Under the pieces are notes generated by a model. That model made no database searches and had not been told where the DNA came from. It saw only the letters and a program-made list of their open reading frames with translations. From an uncultured Clostridia bacterium (GTDB lineage: Bacteria; Bacillota; Clostridia; Peptostreptococcales; Anaerovoracaceae), in assembly GCA_934271235.1 (NCBI GenBank), contig CAKQQT010000001.1, forward strand, positions 1-64,000: 64,000 bases of DNA, written 5' to 3'. The position numbers were made by a program, and so were the translations under genes. Positions 42,119-51,650 of the stretch are shown here, piece after piece. The first letter of the stretch is position 1, and every line of letters starts with the position of its first letter.

Positions 42119-43027
42119 ATGAAAGAAGACGCACTTTTTAAAAAAATAGGAATAAGCTGGAAACAGATCGGCTATCTTTTGACGGCAAATGTGGGTTATG
42201 CCCTTGCGCTGAACCTGTTTTATGTCGGCAATAATATTGCGGCAGGCGGACTTGCGGGTATCGGTACCGTACTGAACTACTTTCTCTCGGTTCCGGTCGG
42301 CTTAACCGTATTTGTACTCAACATTCCGATCGTGCTGTGGGGTCTGACGATCAAAGGCAAGCGCTATGTTCTGATCTCCATGATCACGGTCGGCGTTTAT
42401 TCCGCGATCGTGGATGCGTTGGCATTCCTGCCGTGTCTGACAGATGATAAGATCGTAGCGGTTGTCTGCGGCGGGATCCTTTACGGAACGGCCGCATCCT
42501 TTTCGGTAAGAGCACGGATCTCTACCGGAGGGACGGATCTTCTGGCAAAGCTTTTGATCACCAAATTCAAGGCCGTCAGCATCGGGCAGATGCTGATGAT
42601 GATCGACGGCTCGATCGTGGTCCTGGCGATCCTGATCTACCGCAATATCGAAGCCGGGATTTATGCCATTCTGGCCATTGCCGTGGCGGCGGTCGTGAAC
42701 GACAAGCTGAACAGCGGCTTCAACAAGGCCAGCGTATTCTATATTTTCGCGAATAAAAATCTGGATAAGATCTCAAAAGCGATCCTCAACGACATGGGGA
42801 GAGGCGCTACGCTGCTCGAGGGTGAGGGCCTTTACTCCCACGCGGAAAAGCAGATCCTGTTCGTGGTGGTGAAACCGAGCGAAGTACCGCGGCTCAAAGC
42901 CATCGTTCACAAATACGATCGTTCCGCCTTTATCATTCTTTCCTCCGCGACGGAGATCATCGGCGAGGGGTTTGAAACGCTGAACATGACGGCGACCATT
43001 CATGACGACGACGATGTGGAAGACTGA
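42119..43027 (+). CDS. YitT family membrane protein
   Basis: The 302-residue protein has five or so N-terminal membrane spans (GLAGIGTVLNYFLSVPVGLT, STGGTDLLAKLL) and a C-terminal soluble DUF2179 domain (LLEGEGLYSHAEKQILFVVV). The family is widespread in Firmicutes without a firm function. It stands alone, with TAGGAGG before the start and a strong terminator after. Confidence 0.9.
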   Translation: MKEDALFKKIGISWKQIGYLLTANVGYALALNLFYVGNNIAAGGLAGIGTVLNYFLSVPVGLTVFVLNIPIVLWGLTIKGKRYVLISMITVGVYSAIVDALAFLPCLTDDKIVAVVCGGILYGTAASFSVRARISTGGTDLLAKLLITKFKAVSIGQMLMMIDGSIVVLAILIYRNIEAGIYAILAIAVAAVVNDKLNSGFNKASVFYIFANKNLDKISKAILNDMGRGATLLEGEGLYSHAEKQILFVVVKPSEVPRLKAIVHKYDRSAFIILSSATEIIGEGFETLNMTATIHDDDDVED

Positions 43028-43051
43028 TAAGACATCATACATATTAAGAAG

Positions 43052-43099
43052 CGATCCCCCGGACTGTGCGCGGACTGCCGCAGTTCGGGGGATCGTTTT
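43052..43099 (+). terminator. Strong terminator after the yitT-like gene
   Basis: CGATCCCCCGGACTG pairs with CAGTTCGGGGGATCG (one mismatch), then TTTT. Confidence 0.85.
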
Positions 43100-43138
43100 C
43101 GTAAACGATAGAATGAATTTCTGAATGGATCTGCGCGG

Positions 43139-44422
43139 CTATGCGCTGTGGATCTCGGTCAGGGCATGCATGCAAAGCTCTGTGGCGGCGAGGATGCAGT
43201 CCTCGTCGAGGTCGAATTCCGCGTTATGCAGCGGAGCGGTCGTGTTGGCGCCGATCCCGATGTAAGTGCCTTTGCCGCCGTGCTGCTGCACGCGGGTCAT
43301 CATGGCAGCCGCGTCATCCGTACCGCCGACATTGCCTTCAAAGTAGATCTTTTCGAACCAAGGGACCTTGTGTGCCGCGCGTTGGATGATCTCCATCATC
43401 GCGTCGTCGCTCTTACCGGAAGGTACCTCGCCGTAATCATCATAGGTATAGGTCAAGTCGTACATTTTGGCGGCACCGTCGAGAATATCGAAGACACGCT
43501 TGTTGAGGTATTCGCAGATCGCCGGAGTTTCACCGCGGTACTCCAGACAAAGGAACGCATTCGGCGCGATGGTGTTCGGCGCGATACCGGCACTCATCTG
43601 TCCGACGTTGACTCTGGTCAGGCCCTCTTCGTGCGGTGCGATCGCATGGAGGTTCAGGGCTGCCGTACAGGCGCCGAGCAGCGCGTTCTTGCCTTCCTGC
43701 GCGGCGCCGCAAGGATGCGCGGCAGCACCGGTAAAGGTAACGTCGATCTGGCGGTCACTTAAAAAGTCTTTGCAGCCGCAGCAGATCGTGTGGGACGGCA
43801 GCGGCTTGTTTTCGGCGCTCAAAGCCACATGCATAGCGATGAAGTTGTCCACATCATCCAGATGGCCCTTATCGATGATGGAAAGCGCGCCGCTGAAGGT
43901 TTCTTCGGCAGGCTGGAAAATAAGACGGATCTTGCCGACAAAGCTGTCTTTCTTTTCGAGCAGAGCTGACGCGATCGAAAGCCCCATTGCGGTATGCGCG
44001 TCATGGCCGCAGGCATGTACGGATTGTTCGTTGCAGGAGACATAATCCTCATCAAAAGGGCGATACCCGGCTTTGCGCGGCTCATCGTACGGCAGACAGT
44101 CGATATCAAAACGGAATGCGGTGATCGGACCGGGACGTCCGGTGTCAAACTCGGCGATGACGCCGGAGATACCGCGCGTTTTTTCTACGAATTCCGGATC
44201 GGCGCCCTGCGCGATCGCGCGCTCTTTGCAGGCTCGGATCTCTTCTTCGGATGGACGTACCAGGTCGATGATCGAGTCAACGTTGACCACATCCGGACCC
44301 ATGAGACAGTGATATCCCATTCCGGTCAGGATCTCCGCGATCCTGGCACTGGTGCGGATCTCACGCCAGCCGTTTTCCGGATATTTGTGAAATTCACGGC
44401 GGTATGCAATAAATTGGTTCAT
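43139..44422 (-). CDS. M20-family amidohydrolase (aminobenzoyl-glutamate utilization B-like)
   Basis: The 427-residue dinuclear metal hydrolase has FRFDIDCLPYDEP, HACGHDAHTAMGLSIASAL, FQPAEETFSGALSIID and GGTDDAAAMM. An insert after residue 50 (IIDLVRPSEEEIRACKERA) is typical of the AbgA/AbgB-like subgroup. ATG 44422 follows AAAGGAG. The divergently ordered MocR-like regulator and YfcC carrier next door suggest uptake and hydrolysis of an acylated amino acid or dipeptide. Confidence 0.85.
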   Translation of the reverse strand: MNQFIAYRREFHKYPENGWREIRTSARIAEILTGMGYHCLMGPDVVNVDSIIDLVRPSEEEIRACKERAIAQGADPEFVEKTRGISGVIAEFDTGRPGPITAFRFDIDCLPYDEPRKAGYRPFDEDYVSCNEQSVHACGHDAHTAMGLSIASALLEKKDSFVGKIRLIFQPAEETFSGALSIIDKGHLDDVDNFIAMHVALSAENKPLPSHTICCGCKDFLSDRQIDVTFTGAAAHPCGAAQEGKNALLGACTAALNLHAIAPHEEGLTRVNVGQMSAGIAPNTIAPNAFLCLEYRGETPAICEYLNKRVFDILDGAAKMYDLTYTYDDYGEVPSGKSDDAMMEIIQRAAHKVPWFEKIYFEGNVGGTDDAAAMMTRVQQHGGKGTYIGIGANTTAPLHNAEFDLDEDCILAATELCMHALTEIHSA

Positions 44423-44540
44423 AGGGAAAGCTCCTTTCGTTTGCAGGTTCTGTGTTTTTGATACATGGCAGGAATAAACGGATCGTGTATTTGAACGAAG
44501 AGACCGAAACGGTATCTTCGGAGAAAACAAAGGTTACCGG

Positions 44541-45983
44541 TCACAGATCCTCGCGGATGCATGCATCCAGAGCTTCGCCCAACAGGCGGACTCCCTCACG
44601 GATCTCATCGTCGCTGCACTTGGAAAAGGACAGGCGGATGTGGCCGCATCCTTGATACCCTTGAGGATAAAAAAGAAATCCGGGCATCAGAAGCAGTCCT
44701 TTCTTTCGCGCGATCTGATAAAGACGGCGTTCTTTGATGTTGTCGGCAAGGCGGCACCAGAGCAGGAGTCCGCCGTCGGGCAGATCCCAGTCAAGCCCTT
44801 TGCTTCGGATCGTTTCCAGTTCCCGGGTCAGCAGGTCTCGTTTGGCACGGTAGTGCTCCGCCAGCCATTCGGTATGCTGCCTGAAAAGCCCGCGCTCGAT
44901 ATATTCGTTGAGCAAAAAATGATCCACATTTTTAAGATCGTATCCGTTGACCATAATGCAGCGGCCGAGCTGCTCTGCCAGGTCATAAGGGCCGATCATA
45001 TAGCCGGTTTTGATTCCGTAAGGAACGGTGAGCGTAAAGGAATGAAGGTAGATCACGGAATTCTGTTTGTCCAGAGAATACAGGCTTGGCAGCCGGCTGT
45101 CTGTATAACGAAATTCGCGCTGGGAATCCTCTTCGATGATCGGGATCCCGCAGCTCTGCGCGATATGCAGCAGCTGCAGCCTTTTTTCCAGTGACATCGT
45201 GATGCCGGTCGGATTGTGATGATTCGGCATGGTATAGATGAACTTGGGCTTATGCTTGGCGATCAGGGATTGCAAAGCGACCAGATCCATGCCGTCATGT
45301 TCCATGGGAACGGTTACTAAATGAAGACGTTTTTGCCGAAAAAGAGAAACATTGTCGGGTACGATCGGCTCCTCTGCAAGGATGCAGTCGCCGTCATGCA
45401 GAAACAGATCCATCAGGAATCCGATCGCCTGGTTGGTTTCGGACACAATTTGAATGTTCTTTTTGTTGACATAGATGTTTTCGGAAGAAAGCAGCCTGCA
45501 GATGTTCCCCTTGAGACGTTCGAGTTCGTCTGTGCAGCTGTGGAACATGCCGCACGCCAGTTTGTCGATCTGCTGTGTCGGATAAGCCTCGCGGCTCATG
45601 ATCAGACCGCCCATGCAGATGTGGAAATCCTCACTGGAACGATCAAAAATTTCCAGGAACGTTTTTTCACGTTCGTTAAAATCATATTGGATCAGCTTTT
45701 CCAGCGGAAAGAATCTGCCGGTAAAGCTTTGGTGATCCTGTGACTCCGTAACAAAGTAGCCTTTGGGTGTTTTTCTGGAAGCATAAAGATAGCCTTCGCA
45801 GGTCAGTTCACTGTAGGCTTTGACGACGGTGTTGCGATGCACGGACAACTCCTCCGCGAGCTTGCGCTCAGATGGAAGTTTATAACCGGAAATCAGTTCC
45901 TGCGAAGTGATCAGACTGATGATCGCGGTTTTGATCTGCAGATAGATCGGCGTCTCGCTGTTCCGGTTGATCTTGATATTCAT
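44541..45983 (-). CDS. MocR-type GntR regulator lacking the PLP lysine
   Basis: This 480-residue protein has an N-terminal GntR winged helix (1-80: YLQIKTAIISLITSQELISG, LPSERKLAEELSVHRNTVVK) fused to a fold-type I aminotransferase domain (TMPNHHNPTGITMS, EEDSQREFRY, GHIRLSFS). In GabR and relatives the PLP Schiff-base lysine lies in FSK; the gapless match here is VIYLHSFTLTVPYGIKTGYM, with Leu318 in its place. The neighbouring Tyr after Asp286 is Ser. It may bind another ligand or PLP non-covalently. Neighbours M20 and YfcC are likely targets. Confidence 0.85.
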   Translation of the reverse strand: MNIKINRNSETPIYLQIKTAIISLITSQELISGYKLPSERKLAEELSVHRNTVVKAYSELTCEGYLYASRKTPKGYFVTESQDHQSFTGRFFPLEKLIQYDFNEREKTFLEIFDRSSEDFHICMGGLIMSREAYPTQQIDKLACGMFHSCTDELERLKGNICRLLSSENIYVNKKNIQIVSETNQAIGFLMDLFLHDGDCILAEEPIVPDNVSLFRQKRLHLVTVPMEHDGMDLVALQSLIAKHKPKFIYTMPNHHNPTGITMSLEKRLQLLHIAQSCGIPIIEEDSQREFRYTDSRLPSLYSLDKQNSVIYLHSFTLTVPYGIKTGYMIGPYDLAEQLGRCIMVNGYDLKNVDHFLLNEYIERGLFRQHTEWLAEHYRAKRDLLTRELETIRSKGLDWDLPDGGLLLWCRLADNIKERRLYQIARKKGLLLMPGFLFYPQGYQGCGHIRLSFSKCSDDEIREGVRLLGEALDACIREDL

Positions 45984-46116
45984 TCCCTTCACGCTCCTGA
46001 ATCTTAGATACACAAACAGGGCGGCACCGAAAGAATCTGCCTTTCGATGCGCCTGCCCGTGTTTGGTTTTCTTTATTATAATTCAGTTTTGATAAAAAAA
46101 CTACAGACAATTTAAA

Positions 46117-47511
46117 TTAAATGCCCAGTGCAACACCGGCGATCATGAAGATGCACTGCAGGATGAACATCATGCCGAACAGCTTCAGAACAAATTTATA
46201 CCAGTGTCCCAGAGAAATACCCATGATGCCGCATTCGGTCGCGACTGCGGTCGGCCAGATCATGTTGGAGAAGCCGTCTCCGAACTGGTAAGCAACGACA
46301 GACATTTCGCGGCTCATACCGACAACGTCTGCCAACGGAGCCATGATCGGCATCATGACGACGGCCTGTCCGGAACCGGACGGAATGAAGAAGTTGATCA
46401 GGTTCTGTACGACCAGCATACCGATACCGGTGAGGGTGGTCGGAAGTGTGCCGACAAGATTGCCGAGTGCGTAAACCACGGTATCGATGATGGAACCTGC
46501 GGTCATGACCATAGAAATGCCTCTGGAGAAGCCGACGAGCAGGACGCCGTACATGGTCGCTTTTGTGGATTCTACGAAAGTTTCCGCGATCTCGTTTATT
46601 CCCATTTTATTGATGAAAGCGGTTGCCAGCATGAATACAAAGAAAAGCGCGGCGATGTCAGTGAACCACCAGCCTTTGGCGATGATACCCCAGACGAGGA
46701 TCACGACCAGCAGCAGGAAACCGAACATGGAAATCTTGTGTGCGGTCGTAAATTCTACGCTCATGCATTCTTCCCGGCTCATCAAGCCGGAGATGTCTTC
46801 GTGATGACCGTAGAGGATACTCTTGGTCGGGTCTTTTTTGATCTTGTTGGCGTAGTACATGACATAACCAACGGTCAGGATCAGGAACGCGACAAAGGCA
46901 ACGGTACGGAATATCGTAATCTTGGTGTCCACCAGCGGAACGTTGGCAACGTCAGAAGCAACGCCGATCGTGAACGGATTCAAAATAGCTGCGGAAAATC
47001 CGACGGAAACGCCCAGATATACGATAGCGCCGCCGACGATACGGTCATAGCCGAGCGTGATGGCAATGACGATAAATGCCGGGATCAGTGCGTAGGTCTC
47101 TTCGAACATACCGAATGTGGTGCCGCCGATGGCAAAGAAAGTCATGAAGATCGGGATGATCAAGTTGTCGTGGTCGCCGATCTTGCGCAGCATCGCGCCG
47201 GTCATGGCATTCAGGGCGTTGCTCTTGGTGAGAACGTAAACATAGGATGATGCGAAGATGATGAAGAACATAATATCCGCAGCATCGACAAAGCCGTCAA
47301 ACAGGGATGTGAAGATCTGCCAAAGTCCGACCGGGGAGCTTTCGATCTGATGATAGGTTCCGGGAACCACGAGGTCTCTGCCGGTGACTTCGTCGAACGC
47401 GGTTTCAAACTGTCCTGCAGGGATGATCCATGTCAGAAGCGCACAGACGATCATGATGCAGAAGATAATGACGAACGCATTCGGTTCAAATTTCTTCTTT
47501 CTCTTTTCCAT
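46117..47511 (-). CDS. YfcC family secondary transporter
   Basis: The 464-residue protein has about 11 spans: NAFVIIFCIMIVCALLTWII, GGTTFGMFEETYALIPAFIV, NLINFFIPSGSGQAVVMMPI, and FSNMIWPTAV near the end, the paired-loop motifs of YfcC/DcuC-like carriers. Members are predicted to move C4-dicarboxylates, basic amino acids or peptides. AGGAGG precedes ATG 47511. It lies in one direction with the MocR-like and M20 genes, 133 nt upstream of the former, so they may form a cotranscribed set. Confidence 0.9.
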   Translation of the reverse strand: MEKRKKKFEPNAFVIIFCIMIVCALLTWIIPAGQFETAFDEVTGRDLVVPGTYHQIESSPVGLWQIFTSLFDGFVDAADIMFFIIFASSYVYVLTKSNALNAMTGAMLRKIGDHDNLIIPIFMTFFAIGGTTFGMFEETYALIPAFIVIAITLGYDRIVGGAIVYLGVSVGFSAAILNPFTIGVASDVANVPLVDTKITIFRTVAFVAFLILTVGYVMYYANKIKKDPTKSILYGHHEDISGLMSREECMSVEFTTAHKISMFGFLLLVVILVWGIIAKGWWFTDIAALFFVFMLATAFINKMGINEIAETFVESTKATMYGVLLVGFSRGISMVMTAGSIIDTVVYALGNLVGTLPTTLTGIGMLVVQNLINFFIPSGSGQAVVMMPIMAPLADVVGMSREMSVVAYQFGDGFSNMIWPTAVATECGIMGISLGHWYKFVLKLFGMMFILQCIFMIAGVALGI

Positions 47512-47783
47512 AATAAATTCCTCCTAGCAATGATAGATGATAGCGATAAAGGCACACGGATTGACTTTGCTGCTAAGAAAACGCTAAGACAATACATGCT
47601 TAATACTCATTATATGGGATAGTTTCCGCTTCGGTAAGTACCAAAAAAAATAAGTTGCACAGCCCAAAAGTCGGCGCGCCGCCGTTTTGGACCAGGGAAG
47701 TTCCGAACAGATGGTACTTGCATCTCGGCAGATATCTGCTATCATAAACTCAAACAAAAAAGCAGGAAAGGCGGTGCAGTAAG

Positions 47784-49010
47784 ATGGTATTGTTTAAAAA
47801 TTGCAGACTGATCCCGGAATTGACAGAGGGATATGATTTTGCGGCGGCTGGGGCGAACATGTTGGCAGATGTGCTGGTCTCAGACGACTGGCTGATCGAA
47901 CGGATCGAACCGGCAGGAACCTTAGGTGATCGGATCACGATGAAGGAGGCGCAGGTGGTGGACGCAGAGGGCGGAACTCTGCTTCCGGGATTTTTTGATC
48001 TGCACGCGCATCTTTGTCTGACGGATCTGGATTTTAAAGAACTGCGCAACCGCAGCTGTGAGGACAGCTGCTTTGAGATGTACGATTACGCCAGAGAGTA
48101 TCTGAAACAGGGCTATACGACAGTACGAGACGCCGGCGGACCGTTTCAGGTGACGGCGGCGCTGAAGCGGGCGGCAAAAAACGGCAGGATCAATATCCCG
48201 CAGATTATTTCCTCCGGACAGATCGTGACACCGACCGAGGTCGGCAATGATACGTTTGCGTCATTGTACGCGGTGGCAGACTCGCCTTACGAGGTGCGCA
48301 AGGTCTGCAGGCAGCAGTTCGAAAGCGGCAATGATGTCATCAAATACATGGTGACCGGGGCTTATCTGAACGAAGCGGGAAATCCGGGTGATCTGATCGC
48401 GACAGAGGATGAGCTGCGTGAGGCCGTGAAGATTGCTGAAATGAAAAGCAGCTATGTCATGGGCCATGCACATGGGGCAGAGGGCATTAAACTGGCGATC
48501 CGCTGCGGGCTGAGAACGGTGGAGCACGGCAGTTTCATTGATGAAGAGGGGATTGAAATGCTGAAGCATTCGGATCGGACCTGGCTGGTACCGACGGCTG
48601 CGATCGGCTTGGCCTGTATCGAGGATGAGGACGGTGCGCTTTCGGCGGATGCGATGGAAAAGAGTAAAAAATATGAGGTCATGGAAAAGACCGCACTCAA
48701 CAACGCATATCGCGCGGGCTTGAAATTGGGCTTCGGTTCGGATATCGACAAGAAAAATTTCTGCGCGCATCCTGGCATGGAATTCTACGCGCGTACGGAC
48801 TGGTATGACTTTAAGCCGCTGGATATTCTGCTGCAGGCGACCAAATACAGCGCGGAGATCGCCGGTGTGGATGACCGTAAAGGCACGATCGCAGTCGGCA
48901 AGAATGCGGAACTGGTCATTGTCGACGGCAAGCCGGATCAGGATATTTACGTGATGAAGCAGAAACCGCGTTATGTTTTTTATCGCGGTGAGTTGATCGT
49001 GAATGCGTAA
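47784..49010 (+). CDS. Amidohydrolase-superfamily metal hydrolase
   Basis: The 408-residue protein has the imidazolonepropionase/prolidase-like amidohydrolase motifs: LLPGFFDLHAHLCLTD (HxH), NDVIKYMVTGAY with the carboxylated Lys candidate, GHAHGAEGIKLAI, VEHGSFIDEEG and GFGSDID. The family hydrolyses peptide-like or cyclic amide bonds. It is divergent from the YfcC carrier, fitting a peptide or amino-acid derivative use island. The 47512-47783 gap has no further gene. Confidence 0.85.
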   Translation: MVLFKNCRLIPELTEGYDFAAAGANMLADVLVSDDWLIERIEPAGTLGDRITMKEAQVVDAEGGTLLPGFFDLHAHLCLTDLDFKELRNRSCEDSCFEMYDYAREYLKQGYTTVRDAGGPFQVTAALKRAAKNGRINIPQIISSGQIVTPTEVGNDTFASLYAVADSPYEVRKVCRQQFESGNDVIKYMVTGAYLNEAGNPGDLIATEDELREAVKIAEMKSSYVMGHAHGAEGIKLAIRCGLRTVEHGSFIDEEGIEMLKHSDRTWLVPTAAIGLACIEDEDGALSADAMEKSKKYEVMEKTALNNAYRAGLKLGFGSDIDKKNFCAHPGMEFYARTDWYDFKPLDILLQATKYSAEIAGVDDRKGTIAVGKNAELVIVDGKPDQDIYVMKQKPRYVFYRGELIVNA

Positions 49011-49045
49011 AAGGAGAGTCCCGCGGAGTTAAACGACGCGATCGC

Positions 49046-49225
49046 CTATTTTCCTTTTTTCCACGGCAAATTACCGGATTTGGCGTCGGCGTACAGTCTG
49101 AGCAGAGCGGTCAGAAGCAGCAGGATGCCGCCGATCCCGCCAAGAGCGCGGATCTTCAAAAGAAGATAAAAGGCAAAACACAGGAGCGCGGCTCCCAAAA
49201 GGATCTTATAAAGTTTTTCAAACAT
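49046..49225 (-). CDS. 59-residue membrane protein
   Basis: The minus strand carries TGGAGGTATTGCTTT and ATG 49225. It opens 59 codons: MFEKLYKILLGAALLCFAFY, a second span (GGIGGILLLLTALLRL) and a basic tail (GNLPWKKGK), stop 49046-49048. The good ribosome site and two clean spans support a real gene. It is too short for many gene finders and of unknown function. Confidence 0.6.
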   Translation of the reverse strand: MFEKLYKILLGAALLCFAFYLLLKIRALGGIGGILLLLTALLRLYADAKSGNLPWKKGK

Positions 49226-49364
49226 AAAGCAATACCTCCATGTGATACACTGACTTGCCAGTCATTGTATCACAGCAAAATTGGAAAAGCAATGTCTTTC
49301 TTTTTGCCAAAGGTTGTGTTATGATGAAATTACAAAATTTATGAAAGCAAGAGGGAGAAGTGAG

Positions 49365-50387
49365 ATGAAAAAACTTTTAGCTCTGGTGCTGATATTGGCA
49401 CTGGTATTTACTTTAGGCGGCTGCATGTATACGACAGATGAACTGGTGATCAATGCGGACGGGTCCGGGACCAGCCAGACGTTTATCGAAGTGAAAAAAG
49501 CGGCTTATGATACGCTCATCCAGGAAATGGGCGGCAGCGGTGACGTGGACCTGTTTAACGGCGAAGTACCGACCGTTGTGACAAAGGACGGAGAGGAATA
49601 TTATCAGTTGAAGCAGGAGACGAAGTTCACGTCTTTAAAAGAACTGGAAGCCGGCTTGGCGGAAGGAGGCTATACGGATATTCTTGTTTCCGAGAACGGT
49701 GTTCGATTCTGTGTAGATGCAGGCTTGACACAAGCGGACTATGACGAAATGGCAGAAGCTTATGCGTCGCTCGGCGTGGATGTGAACAGCATGGTAAACT
49801 GCATCATGCGCATCAAAATGCCGAAAAAGATCGAAGCGGTCAGCAAGAACGGAACGATTTCCGCCGACGGCTATACGGCAGAATTTTCGTTAGGGATGAA
49901 AGACCTGATCGGCTATGTAGAGTTCATGGTATCCACGGCCAAGGAAGAAATCGCTCCGACGATCAGCGGTGTGACGGACAAAAAAGTCTACAATAAGGCG
50001 ATCAGCTTCAAGGTGAGCGATCCGAGCGGCATCGAAACCGCCGTCTATCAGAAGAACAACGGTACGGCTGTCGCGTTTGACTGCACGCAAAAGATCAAAA
50101 AGAACGGGACCTATACCGTGACCGCAAAGGATTATTACGGCAATGAGGCTGTCACGACGTTCAAGATCAAGGACACTAAGAAACCGACGGTCACCGGCGT
50201 CAAGAACGGTAAGACTTACACCGGTGCAAAGGTGATCAAGTTCAAGGACAACTGCGGCGTAGCGAAAGCAACGCTGAACGGCAAGAAGATCGCCAGCGGC
50301 AAGAAGATCTCCAAAAAAGGAAGCTACAAACTGGTTGTGACCGATGTCAACGGGTTGAAGACCACGGTGGCGTTCAAGATAAAATAG
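49365..50387 (+). CDS. Lipoprotein with LppM-like and Ig-like repeat domains
   Basis: The 340-residue protein has a lipoprotein signal (LVLILALVFTLGGC, Cys about 19). The first half (TTDELVINADGSGTSQTFIE) resembles LppM-like domains. The second half holds two Ig-like repeats of the KKPTVTGVKNGKTYTGAK type, rich in Lys. It is exported and anchored outside the membrane; binding to the anionic wall is plausible from the basic repeats. ATG 49365 follows GGGAGAAG. Confidence 0.75.
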   Translation: MKKLLALVLILALVFTLGGCMYTTDELVINADGSGTSQTFIEVKKAAYDTLIQEMGGSGDVDLFNGEVPTVVTKDGEEYYQLKQETKFTSLKELEAGLAEGGYTDILVSENGVRFCVDAGLTQADYDEMAEAYASLGVDVNSMVNCIMRIKMPKKIEAVSKNGTISADGYTAEFSLGMKDLIGYVEFMVSTAKEEIAPTISGVTDKKVYNKAISFKVSDPSGIETAVYQKNNGTAVAFDCTQKIKKNGTYTVTAKDYYGNEAVTTFKIKDTKKPTVTGVKNGKTYTGAKVIKFKDNCGVAKATLNGKKIASGKKISKKGSYKLVVTDVNGLKTTVAFKIK

Positions 50388-50413
50388 CGTAAAATAAAAT
50401 AATGTGAAACGAG

Positions 50414-50469
50414 AAAGGCTCTTGCGGATGGTCTGCTGCGCGGCAGCAGGTCATCCGGCAAGGGCCTTT
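50414..50469. terminator. Long hairpin between convergent genes
   Basis: AAAGGCTCTTGCGGATG pairs with CATCCGGCAAGGGCCTTT, with an inner GCTGC/GCAGC stem. It overlaps the last codons of the M20 gene. T runs are short. Confidence 0.55.
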
Positions 50470-51611
50470 AAGATTTGCAGCATCCGTTCGAAGCGCTTCG
50501 GTACGGTGGTGAGATCCAGAAATTCTTTTTCGCTGTGCGGGAATCCGCCGCCCGGGCCGCAGCCGTCAAGGATCGGGATCCCGAGGTCCGCGAGGCGGTT
50601 GGCGTCTGAAGTACCGCCGGCACGGACGCAACGAAGATCCAGCGGGGCAAGACGGTCCATCATCGCGCGGGTCTGGGGCGTGATCACCAGCGGCGGATAA
50701 TGGCTGATGCGGGTCACGCGGATCTTGGCGCCGTCGAGATGCGGATGGGTCTGCAGTTTGTCGAGTGCACGCAGCACACGCCGGAACTCTTTGGCGTCGG
50801 TGTAGCGAACTTCCATTTTTGCCGATGCGTGCGGCGCGATCATATTTAATGCCGTGCCGCCTTCCAGAAGGCCAACGTTGATCGAAGTGCCGTGCTCCAG
50901 CCGCTGCAGCTTGGAAAGATCGACGATCGTTTTTGCCAGTTCCAGGATCGCGCTGACACCCTCCGCCGGGGCCGTGCCGGCATGGGAAGCGACGCCGCTT
51001 ACGTCGATCGCAAACTTGGCGATGCCTTTGCGTTCGTTGACAAACTGTCCCTGCTTGCGCTGTCCCTCGAAGATGAAGATCGCCTGCGCGTCCTGCGCAG
51101 CGGAACGCAGCAGGGCGGCACTGTCCGGAGAACCGATCTCTTCATCGCTGTTGAGCGCGACGGTCAGCGGGATCTGCGGATCGGCTTCGGCGAGATATTC
51201 CGCCAGATAAAGGATCAAAAGCGCGCCGGCTTTCATGTCGACTGTGCCGGGGCCGTAGACGAGATCGCCGTCCCGGCGGTAAGGGCGCGCAGTCGTGGGC
51301 CCTTTGGGGAACACGGTATCCAGATGGCCGCAGAGGAAAAAAGGTTTGATTGGCAGCGAGGCAGCTGCGTCTGCCTGCGCCTCTGTGGTCTCTGCGTTCG
51401 GAAGAACGCTTGCCGCCGCCGGATTCCTTGCCAGCAGGACCGGACGCTGCGCGTCGCCCACTCGGCGCAGTTCCGTATCGAACCCGATCTTGCAAAAACG
51501 CGTTTCAAAAAAGGCTGCCATTTGGCTGCAGCCTTCGATGTCAGCGGTACCGCTGTCGGTATTGATCAAAACCTCGAGATCTTCGAGGAATGCTTTGAAC
51601 GGAAATTCCAT
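50451..51611 (-). CDS. M20-family peptidase (carboxypeptidase G2 type)
   Basis: The 386-residue protein has FFLCGHLDTVFPKGPT, GPGTVDMKAGALL, NSDEEIGSPDS, HAGTAPAEGVSAILELAKT for the lid domain, and GGGFPHSEKEFLD near the end, all metal ligands present. It removes C-terminal Glu-like residues or splits dipeptides. This is the third M20 enzyme in the window. AAAGGAGTC precedes ATG 51611. It lies 39 nt after the cobalamin gene cluster in the same direction, so readthrough is possible. Confidence 0.9.
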   Translation of the reverse strand: MEFPFKAFLEDLEVLINTDSGTADIEGCSQMAAFFETRFCKIGFDTELRRVGDAQRPVLLARNPAAASVLPNAETTEAQADAAASLPIKPFFLCGHLDTVFPKGPTTARPYRRDGDLVYGPGTVDMKAGALLILYLAEYLAEADPQIPLTVALNSDEEIGSPDSAALLRSAAQDAQAIFIFEGQRKQGQFVNERKGIAKFAIDVSGVASHAGTAPAEGVSAILELAKTIVDLSKLQRLEHGTSINVGLLEGGTALNMIAPHASAKMEVRYTDAKEFRRVLRALDKLQTHPHLDGAKIRVTRISHYPPLVITPQTRAMMDRLAPLDLRCVRAGGTSDANRLADLGIPILDGCGPGGGFPHSEKEFLDLTTVPKRFERMLQILKALAG

Positions 51612-51650
51612 GGAAAGACTCCTTTCTCGCCGGTCCGGCGAGGTATATGG

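Noticed and set aside
46204..47250. 348-codon plus-strand frame opposite the YfcC gene
   Set aside because: Antisense shadow of a membrane-protein gene; composition is unlike real proteins.
47557..47574. Sigma54-like AGGCACACGGATTGAC
   Set aside because: It has GA instead of the required GC and points away from the YfcC gene.
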